Positions 8,476 to 17,436 of a stretch of DNA of 64,000 nt are shown here, piece after piece. The notes under the pieces were generated by a model that was not told the DNA's origin, did not search any database, and saw only the letters and a list, made by a program, of their open reading frames with translations. Each line of letters starts with the position of its first letter. Position 1 is the first letter of the stretch. The stretch is from Io17-Chloro-G2 sp965226825 (GTDB lineage Bacteria > Chloroflexota > Dehalococcoidia > Lucifugimonadales > UBA3495). The stretch is from positions 1,798,001-1,862,000 of the forward strand of contig CBDDED010000003.1 in the NCBI GenBank assembly GCA_965226825.1, written 5' to 3'. The position numbers and the translations under genes were made by a program.

Positions 8476-9609
8476 GTGGACCTAGCGCTGAACGAAATCC
8501 AAACGTTGCTCCAGAACTCCGCCAGAGAGTTCCTGGAAGCCGAGATGCCGAAATCCAAGGTTCTTGAGATCGACGACAGCCCCTCGGGGTTTTCCGAAGA
8601 ACTCTGGCAGAAAATGTGCGAAATCGGCTGGGCGGGCATGGCGATCCCGGAGCAGTATGGAGGCTCCGGCAACAGCTTTACCGATTTGGGCGTTGTGTAC
8701 GAGGTCCAGGGCTACTACGCCTGCACCAGCCCTCACCTGTCCACCTCGGTCCTTTGCGCCCATGCCATTCTCGCCGCGGGCAGCGAGGCCCAGAAAGAGG
8801 CCATGCTGCCGGCAATAGCATCAGGGCAGCAGATATTCGCCTTCGCCTCCACCGAACCCGATTACGGCTGGGGACCGGCCGATATCCAACTGCCGGCCAC
8901 TCCTAAGGGCGATGGTTTCGTCCTGAACGGCGCCAAGCTGTTCATTCCAGACGCCAACGTGGCCGACCAGCTTCTGGTGGCCGCCCGCACCGGTCAAGGC
9001 TCCGGTCCTGAGGGAATCGGCCTGTTCGTGGTGGACAAGAACGCGCCGGGAGTATCGGTGCGCGTCCAGACCGGATGGATCGGTCCCAAGGTTTGCGAGG
9101 TAACTCTGGACAACGTGGAGGTTCCCCCGTCCGGCGTCCTGGGTCCCGCCGGTGGTGCTTGGCCCACCATCGAGTCCACTGTGGACAAAGCCACGGCGGT
9201 GCTCAGCATGTACATGGCCGGTGGCACCCAGAAGGTTCACGAAATGGCCCTGGAATACAGCCAGACGCGCATCGCTTTCGGCGTGCCCATCGGCACGTTC
9301 CAGCGGGTACAGGACCACGTGATCGACGCTCTAACTGAAGCGGACGCTGCAAAGTGGTCCAGCTACGAGGCCCTGTCCCAACTGGACGATGGAGCCAAGG
9401 AAGCGCCGGTCAGCATTTCCATGGCCAAGGCCATCGCAAGCGTTGGGTTTGCCAAGGCGTGCGACGCCTCGCACATGGTCCACGCGGGCATCGGCACCGA
9501 CCTGGATTTCGGTCTGACCCAGTACACCAAGCGCGCCCGTACCCTCCAGCACTACCTCGGAGACGCCCCGTTCCACAAGGCCCGCATGGCCCGCCTGCTG
9601 CGGCGGTAA
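8476..9609 (+). CDS. Acyl-CoA dehydrogenase family protein
   Basis: This 377-residue member has an N-terminal domain with EQYGGSGNSFTDL, a middle domain with A-S-T-E-P-D-Y-G-W-G in place of the usual E-P-x-x-G-S-D, a conserved L-N-G-A-K-L-F-I segment and a C-terminal domain ending in HYLGDAPFHKARMARL. The H-x-G-I-G segment near residue 336 resembles FadE/ChsE2-type subunits. The start is GTG at 8476 with GGAGA seven bases upstream. It is the last gene of the rightward dehydrogenase run. The middle-domain motif is partly altered, so activity or its own partner is uncertain. Confidence 0.85.
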   Translation: MDLALNEIQTLLQNSAREFLEAEMPKSKVLEIDDSPSGFSEELWQKMCEIGWAGMAIPEQYGGSGNSFTDLGVVYEVQGYYACTSPHLSTSVLCAHAILAAGSEAQKEAMLPAIASGQQIFAFASTEPDYGWGPADIQLPATPKGDGFVLNGAKLFIPDANVADQLLVAARTGQGSGPEGIGLFVVDKNAPGVSVRVQTGWIGPKVCEVTLDNVEVPPSGVLGPAGGAWPTIESTVDKATAVLSMYMAGGTQKVHEMALEYSQTRIAFGVPIGTFQRVQDHVIDALTEADAAKWSSYEALSQLDDGAKEAPVSISMAKAIASVGFAKACDASHMVHAGIGTDLDFGLTQYTKRARTLQHYLGDAPFHKARMARLLRR

Positions 9610-9739
9610 CCCCGGCAGGGGGCCTGTTTCTACTTACACCCTGATCCGCCGGAAGGCCTGCCATCCGGTGGCGCGTTCCCTACGCGGGAGCTGTCGAGGG
9701 GTCAGTCGGAATTAAGGGCCCCGGGTTTCGTCTGGCCCG

Positions 9740-11020
9740 CTATTCCAGCCGCCGCACCTGCTTGAAGAAGACCAGGAAATACAACGAGAGCCCCAGCCCG
9801 ATCGAGGCAACTACGGTCATGGTCCCGGCCACGCCGAACTGGTCCATAAAGGCGGCGGTCACAAAAACCGCGATGGGGCCCAGCCCGTGCTCAAACATGT
9901 AGATGCTGGTAATCCGGCCCCGCAGGTTGTCCGGCACCAGACCTTGGACCAGGGTGTTGTTGCTGACAATGAAGCAACTCTGGGAGATGCCGAAGACCAC
10001 CAGCATCCCCAGCGACAGCAACAGCCAGTTGGACTGAGCCATTATCAGAACGGCGCTGCAACCCGTAATCAACGCTATTAGTCCCAACTTCCCCTTGCCG
10101 ATGACAAACCCCAGGGTCGCAATCCCCAGCGTGGCAGTGATTCCGCCCACTCCCTGGGCCGACAACAGGTAGCCGCGCACGTCGGCCCCCTCTTGGAGCA
10201 CCTGGCTGGCGTAGGGAGCAAGCAGCACCGGCACAGGCAGGAATACCCAGGTGAGGATGAAGCTCAGGATTATCAAGTGCAGGATGATCGGGTTCTCGTT
10301 CCAGATGTACTTCAACCCCTCGGTCATGTTGTTCAACACCGAACCACGAGAGGCAGTGGACTTCTCGGCATAGGGTGTACGCATCGGAATCAGCAGCAGC
10401 GCGGTCACCAGGTAGGCGGCGCCTTCGACCACGAAATTCCACTTGATGTCCCCGGTGACCAGGAGCAAGCCAGCAAAGAGCAGTCCGCCGATAAACCGGT
10501 TGACTGTAACCGTCATGGCGCTCAGGGCATAGGCGTTGCCCAGATTGCCCGGAGGCGTGGTGTTCACCACCAGGGCCTGGCGGATAGGCATGATGAAGGC
10601 GAAGCAGATGGATGAGACGGCAGCGTAGACCAGGGCGTGCCACACTTGCACCGTGCCCAAAAACACAATGGCGACGAAACCTGCCGCCGCCAGGGCCAGC
10701 AGGACCTGGGATACCAGTACCAACATCCGCCGGTCAATCCGGTCGGCGGCAACCCCGGCCCAGGGCCCGATGAAGAGGGTGGGCAACCCCCGGAGACCCC
10801 CGGCAACTCCGGCATACATGGCAGACGCGGTGAGGTCATAGACCAGCGATGTGAGGCTCAATAGCTGGAGCCAAATGGCCATGTTGTCGAAAAAACTGCC
10901 GGCCCATAACAGCCGGAAGTCCTTGCTGGCCAACGAGTCAAAGGTATGGAACCGGGGCATTCTCAGCCGCCGGCTGCTGCTGTCCTCAGGAACTGTTACG
11001 ACCGTGGGGTCTTGGCCCAT
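9740..11020 (-). CDS. MFS transporter, MFS_3/DHA3-like efflux family
   Basis: This 426-residue integral membrane protein has about 12 predicted hydrophobic helices. A S-K-D-F-R-L-L-W-A-G segment at the start of helix 1 and G-V-A-A-D-R-I-D-R-R between helices 2 and 3 are typical of the enterobactin/macrolide-exporter-like MFS_3 group. It lies convergent to the acyl-CoA dehydrogenase run and is likely single-gene. The first 20 residues are polar and M21 is an alternative start. The substrate is unknown. Confidence 0.85.
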   Translation of the reverse strand: MGQDPTVVTVPEDSSSRRLRMPRFHTFDSLASKDFRLLWAGSFFDNMAIWLQLLSLTSLVYDLTASAMYAGVAGGLRGLPTLFIGPWAGVAADRIDRRMLVLVSQVLLALAAAGFVAIVFLGTVQVWHALVYAAVSSICFAFIMPIRQALVVNTTPPGNLGNAYALSAMTVTVNRFIGGLLFAGLLLVTGDIKWNFVVEGAAYLVTALLLIPMRTPYAEKSTASRGSVLNNMTEGLKYIWNENPIILHLIILSFILTWVFLPVPVLLAPYASQVLQEGADVRGYLLSAQGVGGITATLGIATLGFVIGKGKLGLIALITGCSAVLIMAQSNWLLLSLGMLVVFGISQSCFIVSNNTLVQGLVPDNLRGRITSIYMFEHGLGPIAVFVTAAFMDQFGVAGTMTVVASIGLGLSLYFLVFFKQVRRLE

Positions 11021-11110
11021 GCAGGAAATATGCTCCCGGGTAATTGGGCCAACTTGCCCGACCGTGTCTTACCCTAGGTTTTAAGGGATGAGGTTGGCGA
11101 AGAGCGTCAT

Positions 11111-11140
11111 AATTAAGCCCCGGTCGATGGCCGGGGCTTC
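11111..11140 (-). terminator. Hairpin terminator candidate
   Basis: A 9-bp perfect stem (AAGCCCCGG at 11115-11123, CCGGGGCTT at 11131-11139) has a 7-base loop. On the minus strand it is followed by TTAATTATG. It lies downstream of the small leftward gene ending at 11189 and upstream of the MFS gene. Confidence 0.6.
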
Positions 11141-11188
11141 TGCGATGACAAGGGCTGTCTTGGGGGCCGGTCCCGCCATAGTGGAGCG

Positions 11189-11362
11189 CTATTCCCAGAG
11201 ACGCAGCGCTGCTACCACGAGGGTCAGCCCGGCGATAATCAGACCGGCTACGCGCATCTCCAGTCCGCGGAGGTCTGCCTTGGTAATCAGATGCTTTAGC
11301 TCGGTCCGGAATTCGGTTTCCAGCATCGTTAAACGCGTATCTATATTATTGCTGGTCGCCAC
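11189..11362 (-). CDS. Small coiled-coil protein with C-terminal membrane helix
   Basis: A 57-residue protein if started at the GTG at 11362, which has an AAGGAAG site just upstream; an ATG at 11404 gives 71 residues but a worse site. The first half is a charged amphipathic stretch (TRLTMLETEFRTELKHL), likely coiled coil, and the last 20 residues (AGLIIAGLTLVVAALRLW) form a single membrane helix, so it is a tail-anchored type. No family is recognised with certainty. A hairpin terminator follows. Confidence 0.55.
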   Translation of the reverse strand: MATSNNIDTRLTMLETEFRTELKHLITKADLRGLEMRVAGLIIAGLTLVVAALRLWE

Positions 11363-11470
11363 AAATGCTTCCTTTTCGGCAAGGGCTCTGATCCCTGCTG
11401 CCATCTCCCTTGGTAGGGTAAGGATACACTACACAAGATGTCCATGTAAGAACCTATCCCAAAGAACGGG

Positions 11471-13477
11471 TCAATCCGCCGCTTGGGGAGCCCTGACCCC
11501 GGCGCTCATCAAGTCGTAATGTCGGCCGGCCAACTCAAACATGGCATCGGCGTCTTCTTCCAGCAAATATGCCTGGTCGACCAACCTTTGCGTGGACTGA
11601 CGGACCAGTTCCTGGTAGTGGTCCTTGGACTCGTACCGCTCCTCAATCGACAGGCGTGGATCGCCGGACGCTTCCCGCTCCTTCTGGGTGGCTGGGAAAG
11701 GAATGGTCGAACCTCGAAGCGTGCCGCCGGTCGCGCCGCCGGTGGAAAGGGTCTGGCCCTCCCCTCCAATTTCGGCATGGCGCACGTTCCAACCGGCATG
11801 GGTGGCCAGGGGTACCGAGACGAAAGGCAGCCGGATGCCGCCGGTCTCGTTGCCATCCTCATCTACCGCCGAAACGACGTGAGGGTAAACGCCACCCACC
11901 ACCGCCGGTATTTTGATTGGAACGCCAGGGTCGGGCCCAAAGTCCAGCCGCGTGAAACGGCGCAGCGGCGTCGGAAATTTCACGCCCGGGATTTTTCGAA
12001 AGGTCTCTTCCAACGCTTCCGGCCTTACTGCCGTGCCGTCGGATATCCTGGGATGCCCGCTGGGCGGCGGAGTCCGTCCCGACGTTACCCATGCATCCAG
12101 GTTGGTCAGCGCCGCTCGAAGCATGGGGCGGTGGTCCAGACAGTTGAAGGGATGCTCGCTCCTCACGCTGTCGGAGGGCTCGACATCGGTTAGGGGGAAC
12201 GCCCCCAGGGCGTGTTGGGACCCGGCAAAGACGTAAATCCGTACCTCGTCCGGGGGGTCCAGGTCCCTGGTTGCCGTCAGGTCCGTATGGGCCAGGGAGC
12301 CGTGGCCTCCCCAGTATTCCGATGGGGTGTACGTGTACATTATTTTGGGGAGTTCACCCGCGGCGGATAGCCGGGTGAGCAACCCATCGGTCAGCCCCGT
12401 TTCCGAATCGGTCTGGTTGGCGTCGCTGAATGGGAACAGGCTGTTGGTGCTACGGCTGGCTTGGCTGGAGGGTTGCGCATACCGTTGGTTGAACTCCCCC
12501 CTCTTGCCGCCGGCCACGTGCGGCATAAACCCATCGAATACGACGCGGCCCGCCTCGTCCCGGTTCAAGCCCAAGTACAAGAAGAGCCGCAAAAAGCGGC
12601 CACTTTGCGATACGCCAAAGGTGTAGGCCCGTTCGAGTCCGCCGGGGCAGACGTTGTCGTCCCCGCCGCCGCCGTAGCGCAGGAAGGCTGCCAAGTCTCG
12701 GGTGGCCAGCAGCCCCAACCCAACTACCGGCGCGCCCGTGGTGGAATAGATCACCTGGTAGACCTTTCCCGGCTCGAACCCGGAGGCACAGTAAACGTGG
12801 GACGCGTCCGGAGTCACTCGACCGTTGTCCAAACTCGCAAAGGACCACTGGTCACGGGGCACTATCGCCTCAGGGGCGTCCTCGTGGTCCTGCACCGTCA
12901 TCACCGCGTCCGGGTCCTCCAGATTGTTGGCGGGATACGCCTGGTGGTTGCGGTCGGACAGAAGCTGGACCTGGGTTGGAGCATTGTTTTGAAAGGTGAC
13001 CACGATTCTCCCGGAGATCGGTCCGGAAGCGTCGACTGCACCGGGCGCCCTCATGCCCAGGACACCGGGCACGCTGGGAGCGTCGTGCTGCCAGCCGCAC
13101 CAGACCACTGAATATCCCTGGCGCATCAGGAAGCCGTTGCCCGGGTCCAGGGGTGCGGACGGAAGCACGTCCGGAGCGCTGTTGAGATTCCGCAGCGCCG
13201 TGGCCTTGCCCCGGTTCAGGATGTCCAACAACATTCCGCCGTTGCCCCGCTTAGGGTCAACCGGTTGCACAACCCTGAAATCCGAAGAGAAAGTCGCCCG
13301 GCCATCGCCGTCGCGGGGCGCCAGTTTAATGTCGGCGATGGTCTCATTGGCTGGATGTTCCGGGTCCACCGAGAAATGGACCACGCCGTCCACCTGCTCG
13401 TAGGCGCCGGCCTCGCCGAAAGACTGTCCCCCGGCAAACGGTTCCCGGTTTTTAATTTCCAACTTGGTTACCGGCAT
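11471..13477 (-). CDS. Alpha/beta-hydrolase domain-containing protein (Abhydrolase_10 type)
   Basis: This 668-residue protein opens with an N-terminal region (ITKLEIKNREPF-like start, G-Q-S-F-G-E-A-G-A-Y-E) typical of the large Abhydrolase_10 group, followed by a hydrolase core with the nucleophile elbow G-V-S-Q-S-G-R near residue 295. D and H candidates for the triad lie in F-D-G-F-M-P-H and G-S-Q-H-A-L-G segments. No signal peptide is visible. It probably hydrolyses an ester or amide. It lies 268 bases downstream of the leftward CoxL-type gene, and a shared transcript is possible. Confidence 0.82.
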   Translation of the reverse strand: MPVTKLEIKNREPFAGGQSFGEAGAYEQVDGVVHFSVDPEHPANETIADIKLAPRDGDGRATFSSDFRVVQPVDPKRGNGGMLLDILNRGKATALRNLNSAPDVLPSAPLDPGNGFLMRQGYSVVWCGWQHDAPSVPGVLGMRAPGAVDASGPISGRIVVTFQNNAPTQVQLLSDRNHQAYPANNLEDPDAVMTVQDHEDAPEAIVPRDQWSFASLDNGRVTPDASHVYCASGFEPGKVYQVIYSTTGAPVVGLGLLATRDLAAFLRYGGGGDDNVCPGGLERAYTFGVSQSGRFLRLFLYLGLNRDEAGRVVFDGFMPHVAGGKRGEFNQRYAQPSSQASRSTNSLFPFSDANQTDSETGLTDGLLTRLSAAGELPKIMYTYTPSEYWGGHGSLAHTDLTATRDLDPPDEVRIYVFAGSQHALGAFPLTDVEPSDSVRSEHPFNCLDHRPMLRAALTNLDAWVTSGRTPPPSGHPRISDGTAVRPEALEETFRKIPGVKFPTPLRRFTRLDFGPDPGVPIKIPAVVGGVYPHVVSAVDEDGNETGGIRLPFVSVPLATHAGWNVRHAEIGGEGQTLSTGGATGGTLRGSTIPFPATQKEREASGDPRLSIEERYESKDHYQELVRQSTQRLVDQAYLLEEDADAMFELAGRHYDLMSAGVRAPQAAD

Positions 13478-13517
13478 ACTAACCTCGCTTGGTGATGGAT
13501 GGGTTGTAAATCGAAAT

Positions 13518-13583
13518 GCGGACCGAGTCGCGTTGGGTCAAACGGGCGGGGTCACACGGACCGAGTCGCGCTGCGTCGAACGG
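13518..13583. repeat. Direct repeat pair in intergenic region
   Basis: Two copies of a 25-28 base sequence (core CGGACCGAGTCGCG, ending AACGG) lie at 13518-13544 and 13556-13583, differing at a few positions. They sit between the leftward hydrolase gene and the CoxL-type gene. They might be operator half-sites for the hydrolase gene starting at 13477, but this is inference only. Confidence 0.6.
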
Positions 13584-13745
13584 ATTGTATACCAGTTGGC
13601 GCGCCAGCGTGGAAAACCCGCTTCAAAAAGGCGTCGTGCGAGCCGGGAGCGATGCTGCGACCACCGCCGCCCCGCCACTGGACATGTTGGGCCGTCACCG
13701 GCAATTCCCCGCAAATCCCAGGGCAGCACCGGTTGTTTTCCGCCC

Positions 13746-16061
13746 TTACAGTCCCTGCAAGGCCTGCCAAATTTTTTCCGGGGTGAGGGGTGTGTCGATG
13801 TGCCGGACATTGGCTGACGCCAGAGCGTCCATCACCGCGTTGGCAACCGCCGCCGGGGCCGCCAGGGTGGGCAACTCGCCAATGCCCTTCAGTCCCCAGG
13901 GAGTTAGATCCGACTTGGTCTCCACCGTTTCCAACTCCAGGCCGGGCATATTTGAAGATTTAGGCAGGGCATAGTCCATCAAGCTGCCGGTGAGCGGCTG
14001 CCCTTCTGGGCCGTACTCCATCCCCTCCCACAGGGCTTGGCCGATTCCCTGGGCGATGCCCCCCTGAACCTGGCCTTCCGCCAAAAGCGGGTTGATGATG
14101 GTTCCGGCGTCGTGCACGCCGATGTATTTCAGAATCTTGACCGCTCCGTTTTCCGGAGAAACCTCCACCACTGCAACGTGGGCTCCAAAGGCGTATGGGC
14201 TCTGCCGGAGGGTGTTGCTCCCCCGGAAATCGATTCCCGATTCCACCTGCGGCGGCAACAATTCCTCGTCGTAGGCAGCCGCGGCAACCTCGGTGAAAGG
14301 GACCGTTTGCTCGGGGAGTTGCCGGTTGAACACCTGTCCCTCAAGCAAGACCACGTCATCGACCGGGCAATCCAGCAGATGAGACGCAATGGTCAAGAGC
14401 TTATCCCGCGTCTCTTCCAGGACCTTGTAGAGCGCAGAGCCGCCGGCGATGAGGCCCCGGCTGCCCGAAGTTCCGCCGCCGTGGGGCAAAACATCGGTAT
14501 CGCTGTGCAGGACCCGGACGTCTCCCGGCGTGACGCCAAGCACGTCGGCGGTCATCTGGGCAAAAGTCGTTTCGGTTCCCTGACCATGGGGAGAAACCCC
14601 GGTATGCACCGTAACCCGTCCGTCGGCGTCAACAATCACGCGGGCATGGTCGGTCAGACGGGTCATCCGGCCGCCGGAACCCTTGACCACGGTGGCCAAG
14701 CCCACCCCAATCAGGGGTTCATCCGGTCCGGGATGGGAATCCCGTTGCTGCCGCGACCTGGAACGCCAGTGGCTGTAGTCCGACATAGCCAACGCCCGGT
14801 CCAGGGCATCCGCATAGCTGCCCGAATCGTAGGTAATTCCCGTGGGCGTTTCGTGGGGGAAATCCTCGGGAGGGATGAAATTCTTTCTCCGGACATCCGC
14901 CGGGTCCATTCCCAGCTCGGCGGCTATCAGGTCCATGGTGCGCTCCATGCAAAAAGCCGCTTCCGGCCCGCCAGCCCCGCGGTACGCACCCGTCGGCGGC
15001 TTGTTGGTGACCACCCCCTGTACTTCGACTCTCATTGCCGGGGTGCGGTAAGGTCCGGTGAGCCGGTGGGTGGTGAGTACCGGCACGGTGGGCGTAGACA
15101 GGAAAAAGAACGCTCCCAGGTCTGCGACTATGTCCACATTGATCCCCAACAGGGTGCCGTCTTCTTGCACCGCGGCTTCCATGTCCACCGTGTAGCCCCG
15201 GCCGTGGAATGCCAACATGTTCTCCTGGCGGTCTTCCACCCACTTGACCGGGCGACCCAGGAAAATGGAGATGTAGGGAATGGCCAACTCTTCCGGAAAG
15301 AAGCACCCTTTCTCACCGAACCCGCCGCCAACATCGGGAGCGATGACCCGGATGCTACTTTCCGGGCGGTGCAGCAATTCCACCAGGTGTTCCCTGACTT
15401 CGTGCGGGTGCTGGGTGGAGTCCCACACAGTGAGCAGGTCTTGGTCCCGCTGGTAGTCCGCCACCACGCCGCGGGGTTCCATCGGCGCCGGGGCCAACCG
15501 CTGCACCTCGTACCTCTGGCGCACTACCCGGCTGGCCTGGGCAAAGGCTGAATCCAGGTCCCCACCGGCATTTACGGTGCGCAGTGCAACGTTGGAGCTC
15601 AGATGCGGGTGGAGCAGCGGAGCGTCTGCCGCGATGCCGTCTCGCGGATCGACCACCGGGGGTAACGGTTCGTAGTCCACCAGGATTTGGTCCAACCCGT
15701 CTCTCGCCGACGAAGGACTTTCAGCGACCACGATGGCTACCGCCTGACCCACGTATGCCACCTTGTCCTGGGCCAGCACCGGATGGGGCGGGGGTTGCAT
15801 CTGATCGGCATCCGTGTTTGTGCGAGTCGGCAAATTCTCGATGATACCGGCGAAGTCGGAAGCGGTGAACACCGCCGTCACTCCAGGGACGCGGGTTGCT
15901 TCGGCGGTATCGATACCGGCAATCCGGGCATGGGCATGGGGGCTGCGCAGCACCAGCGCATGCAACATGCCCGGCAGTTGCAGGTCGTCCACGTAGGCGC
16001 CCCCGCCGGTCAGCAACCGTTGGTCCTCAAACCGTACTAGTGGTTGGCCCGCATACGGCAT
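13746..16061 (-). CDS. Xanthine dehydrogenase/CoxL-family molybdopterin-binding subunit, without partner genes
   Basis: This 771-residue large subunit of a molybdenum hydroxylase has the N-terminal Ald_Xan_dh domain (RFEDQRLLTGGGAYVDDL), G-G-G-F-G-E-K-G in the cofactor domain, and the C-terminal L-K-G-I-G-E-L segment whose Glu is the conserved catalytic residue. The active-site loop reads A-Y-R-G-A-G-G, against A-Y-R-G-A-G-R in form II CoxL-like proteins. The usual FAD (CoxM) and 2Fe-2S (CoxS) subunit genes are not adjacent: the neighbours are a hydrolase and an SDR. It probably hydroxylates an aromatic or heterocyclic compound, substrate unknown. Confidence 0.9.
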   Translation of the reverse strand: MPYAGQPLVRFEDQRLLTGGGAYVDDLQLPGMLHALVLRSPHAHARIAGIDTAEATRVPGVTAVFTASDFAGIIENLPTRTNTDADQMQPPPHPVLAQDKVAYVGQAVAIVVAESPSSARDGLDQILVDYEPLPPVVDPRDGIAADAPLLHPHLSSNVALRTVNAGGDLDSAFAQASRVVRQRYEVQRLAPAPMEPRGVVADYQRDQDLLTVWDSTQHPHEVREHLVELLHRPESSIRVIAPDVGGGFGEKGCFFPEELAIPYISIFLGRPVKWVEDRQENMLAFHGRGYTVDMEAAVQEDGTLLGINVDIVADLGAFFFLSTPTVPVLTTHRLTGPYRTPAMRVEVQGVVTNKPPTGAYRGAGGPEAAFCMERTMDLIAAELGMDPADVRRKNFIPPEDFPHETPTGITYDSGSYADALDRALAMSDYSHWRSRSRQQRDSHPGPDEPLIGVGLATVVKGSGGRMTRLTDHARVIVDADGRVTVHTGVSPHGQGTETTFAQMTADVLGVTPGDVRVLHSDTDVLPHGGGTSGSRGLIAGGSALYKVLEETRDKLLTIASHLLDCPVDDVVLLEGQVFNRQLPEQTVPFTEVAAAAYDEELLPPQVESGIDFRGSNTLRQSPYAFGAHVAVVEVSPENGAVKILKYIGVHDAGTIINPLLAEGQVQGGIAQGIGQALWEGMEYGPEGQPLTGSLMDYALPKSSNMPGLELETVETKSDLTPWGLKGIGELPTLAAPAAVANAVMDALASANVRHIDTPLTPEKIWQALQGL

Positions 16062-16073
16062 TTTCGGCCTCCT

Positions 16074-16826
16074 TTAACCTCCCCAGGTCTTACCGAACTC
16101 GGAACGGTCCACCACCTGGCCCGTGATTGTCTGGGCGGTCTGCCAGCACAGCCAGGCCGCCGGCGGGCCTACCACCTCCTGGGGGTCCCAGCCGGTCCAG
16201 TCGAAGTCCGGCGGCCGCACCATGACCGCGCCGTCGGTTTTCACGCCGCCCGGGTTCAACGAATTCACCGCGATGTTGTACTGCGCCAACTCCTGGGAGA
16301 ATCCGATGGATATAGCATTCAGTCCCGCCTTGGTGACCGCGTAGCTGACGCCATTGGCCCGGGGGTTTTCGGCAGCGCCCGACGTGATGTTCACAATACT
16401 GCCGGAGCGCTGTTCCACCATGATGGGGGCAAGGTATTTGCAGCACAGAAACGGCCCTCGCAAATTGACGCGCATGGTCAAATCCCAATGCCGGGTCTGC
16501 AGCTCCAGCAAGCCCACGTTGACCTGGATGCCCGCATTGTTGACCACGGCGTCAATCCTGCCGTGGGTATCCATCACCGATTGGGCCAGCGCCTGCACCG
16601 CTTCCTCGTCGGTAACGTCGCAGCGCACCGCCATGGCCTGCCCCCCGGCGTCCTGGATTTCTTGGACCGTCTGGTGGATCGTTCCGGGCAGACGTCCGCC
16701 CGCCTCCTCAGTACGGGCCACCACGACCACCTTCGCCCCCTGGGCCCCGCATTCCTGGGCGATTGCCTTGCCAATGCCCCGGCTGGAGCCGGTAACAATC
16801 ACAACTTTGCCATCAAGTCCGGCCAT
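16074..16826 (-). CDS. SDR family oxidoreductase
   Basis: This 250-residue classical SDR has the cofactor motif TGSSRGIGK at about residues 12-20, V-N-N-A-G near residue 88 and catalytic Y-A-V-T-K near residue 155, with the preceding Ser (I-T-S-G). It is likely NADP-dependent given the R after the first strand. The ATG follows AGGAG. The stop lies 13 bases before the CoxL-type start, so the two are probably cotranscribed, SDR first. A dehydrogenase acting before or after the hydroxylase is a reasonable inference. Confidence 0.88.
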   Translation of the reverse strand: MAGLDGKVVIVTGSSRGIGKAIAQECGAQGAKVVVVARTEEAGGRLPGTIHQTVQEIQDAGGQAMAVRCDVTDEEAVQALAQSVMDTHGRIDAVVNNAGIQVNVGLLELQTRHWDLTMRVNLRGPFLCCKYLAPIMVEQRSGSIVNITSGAAENPRANGVSYAVTKAGLNAISIGFSQELAQYNIAVNSLNPGGVKTDGAVMVRPPDFDWTGWDPQEVVGPPAAWLCWQTAQTITGQVVDRSEFGKTWGG

Positions 16827-17436
16827 GTTTTACTCTCCTAGCGCTTGTTGGTCCGGCGGGACAACATCCCGAATCTCCGCTTCCCGGTTCGCCTAATTTC
16901 CCAATGCAGATGGATAAGCCCATCAAACCGGCGTTTCGGTCTGGCGCAACTCCACGAGACCCAGCCCTGTGTTGCACTCTACTGCCGATAAGGCCAATTC
17001 TGTGTGCCAGGGCCCTTCCTGTCAACCGAAATCCAGGACCGGGATAGGGTCTTTCGATTATCATCGAATCCCTCATCACTTTTGCCGCAACGGGAATCTG
17101 GAGCCCATTTTGACTCCTACTCCCGTCATTCTCGCCGCAGCGGGAATCCAGAGCCCTTTTCTCCATCCAACCTGGTGCGTGTCTGCAGGAATGTTCCAGG
17201 TGGGACGTCGACCTGTCCATCCGGCGAGTCTTAGCTGGCGTAACAGTCTTTGCAGATAATCAGGGTTCTGGATTCCCGCTGCGGCGAGAATGACGGGGGA
17301 TAATCGAAAGACCCTGAGGACCGGGATGCCAGCCATTGACAATGTTTTGTTGTTCTGGTGGAATTGCTTCCACAGACGTTCCGCAGGCCCCGTTTGATTG
17401 CTTTTGGAAACGGGGTTTGACGCAAAAGGAGTGGTT
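16827..17436. other. Intergenic region holding repeat element A
   Basis: The region runs from the divergently transcribed SDR to the BNR propeller gene. Most of it is the inverted-repeat element at 17046-17316. The rest, 16827-17045 and 17317-17436, shows no supported gene. AAAGGAG at about 17424-17430 is the binding site of the gene starting at 17437. Confidence 0.6.
17046..17316. mobile_element. MITE-like inverted-repeat element, copy A, with 11-bp target duplication
   Basis: A non-coding unit of about 270 bp with terminal inverted repeats AGGGTCTTTCGATTATC (17046-17062) and GATAATCGAAAGACCCT (17299-17315). Inside, units resembling TTCTCGCCGCAGCGGGAA face each other around an asymmetric core of about 85 bp. 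The direct repeat AGGACCGGGAT occurs at 17035-17045 and again at 17317-17327, consistent with an 11-bp target-site duplication. The termini match copies B and C. No transposase is encoded, so movement would need an enzyme in trans. Confidence 0.8.

Noticed and set aside
8396..8485. A 29-codon acidic frame (MIDWIDPKIENDPEHD...) overlapping the next gene's start
   Set aside because: It is very short, has no clear binding site and no recognised family; it could be a leader peptide but nothing shows this.
16813..17220. Minus-strand frame of 135 codons across repeat element A
   Set aside because: It is made of repeat sequence and lacks family features.
17046..17316. CRISPR-like array because of repeated GCGGGAATCCAGAGCCC units
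   Set aside because: Units are inverted, few and not evenly spaced, with no cas genes in the window.
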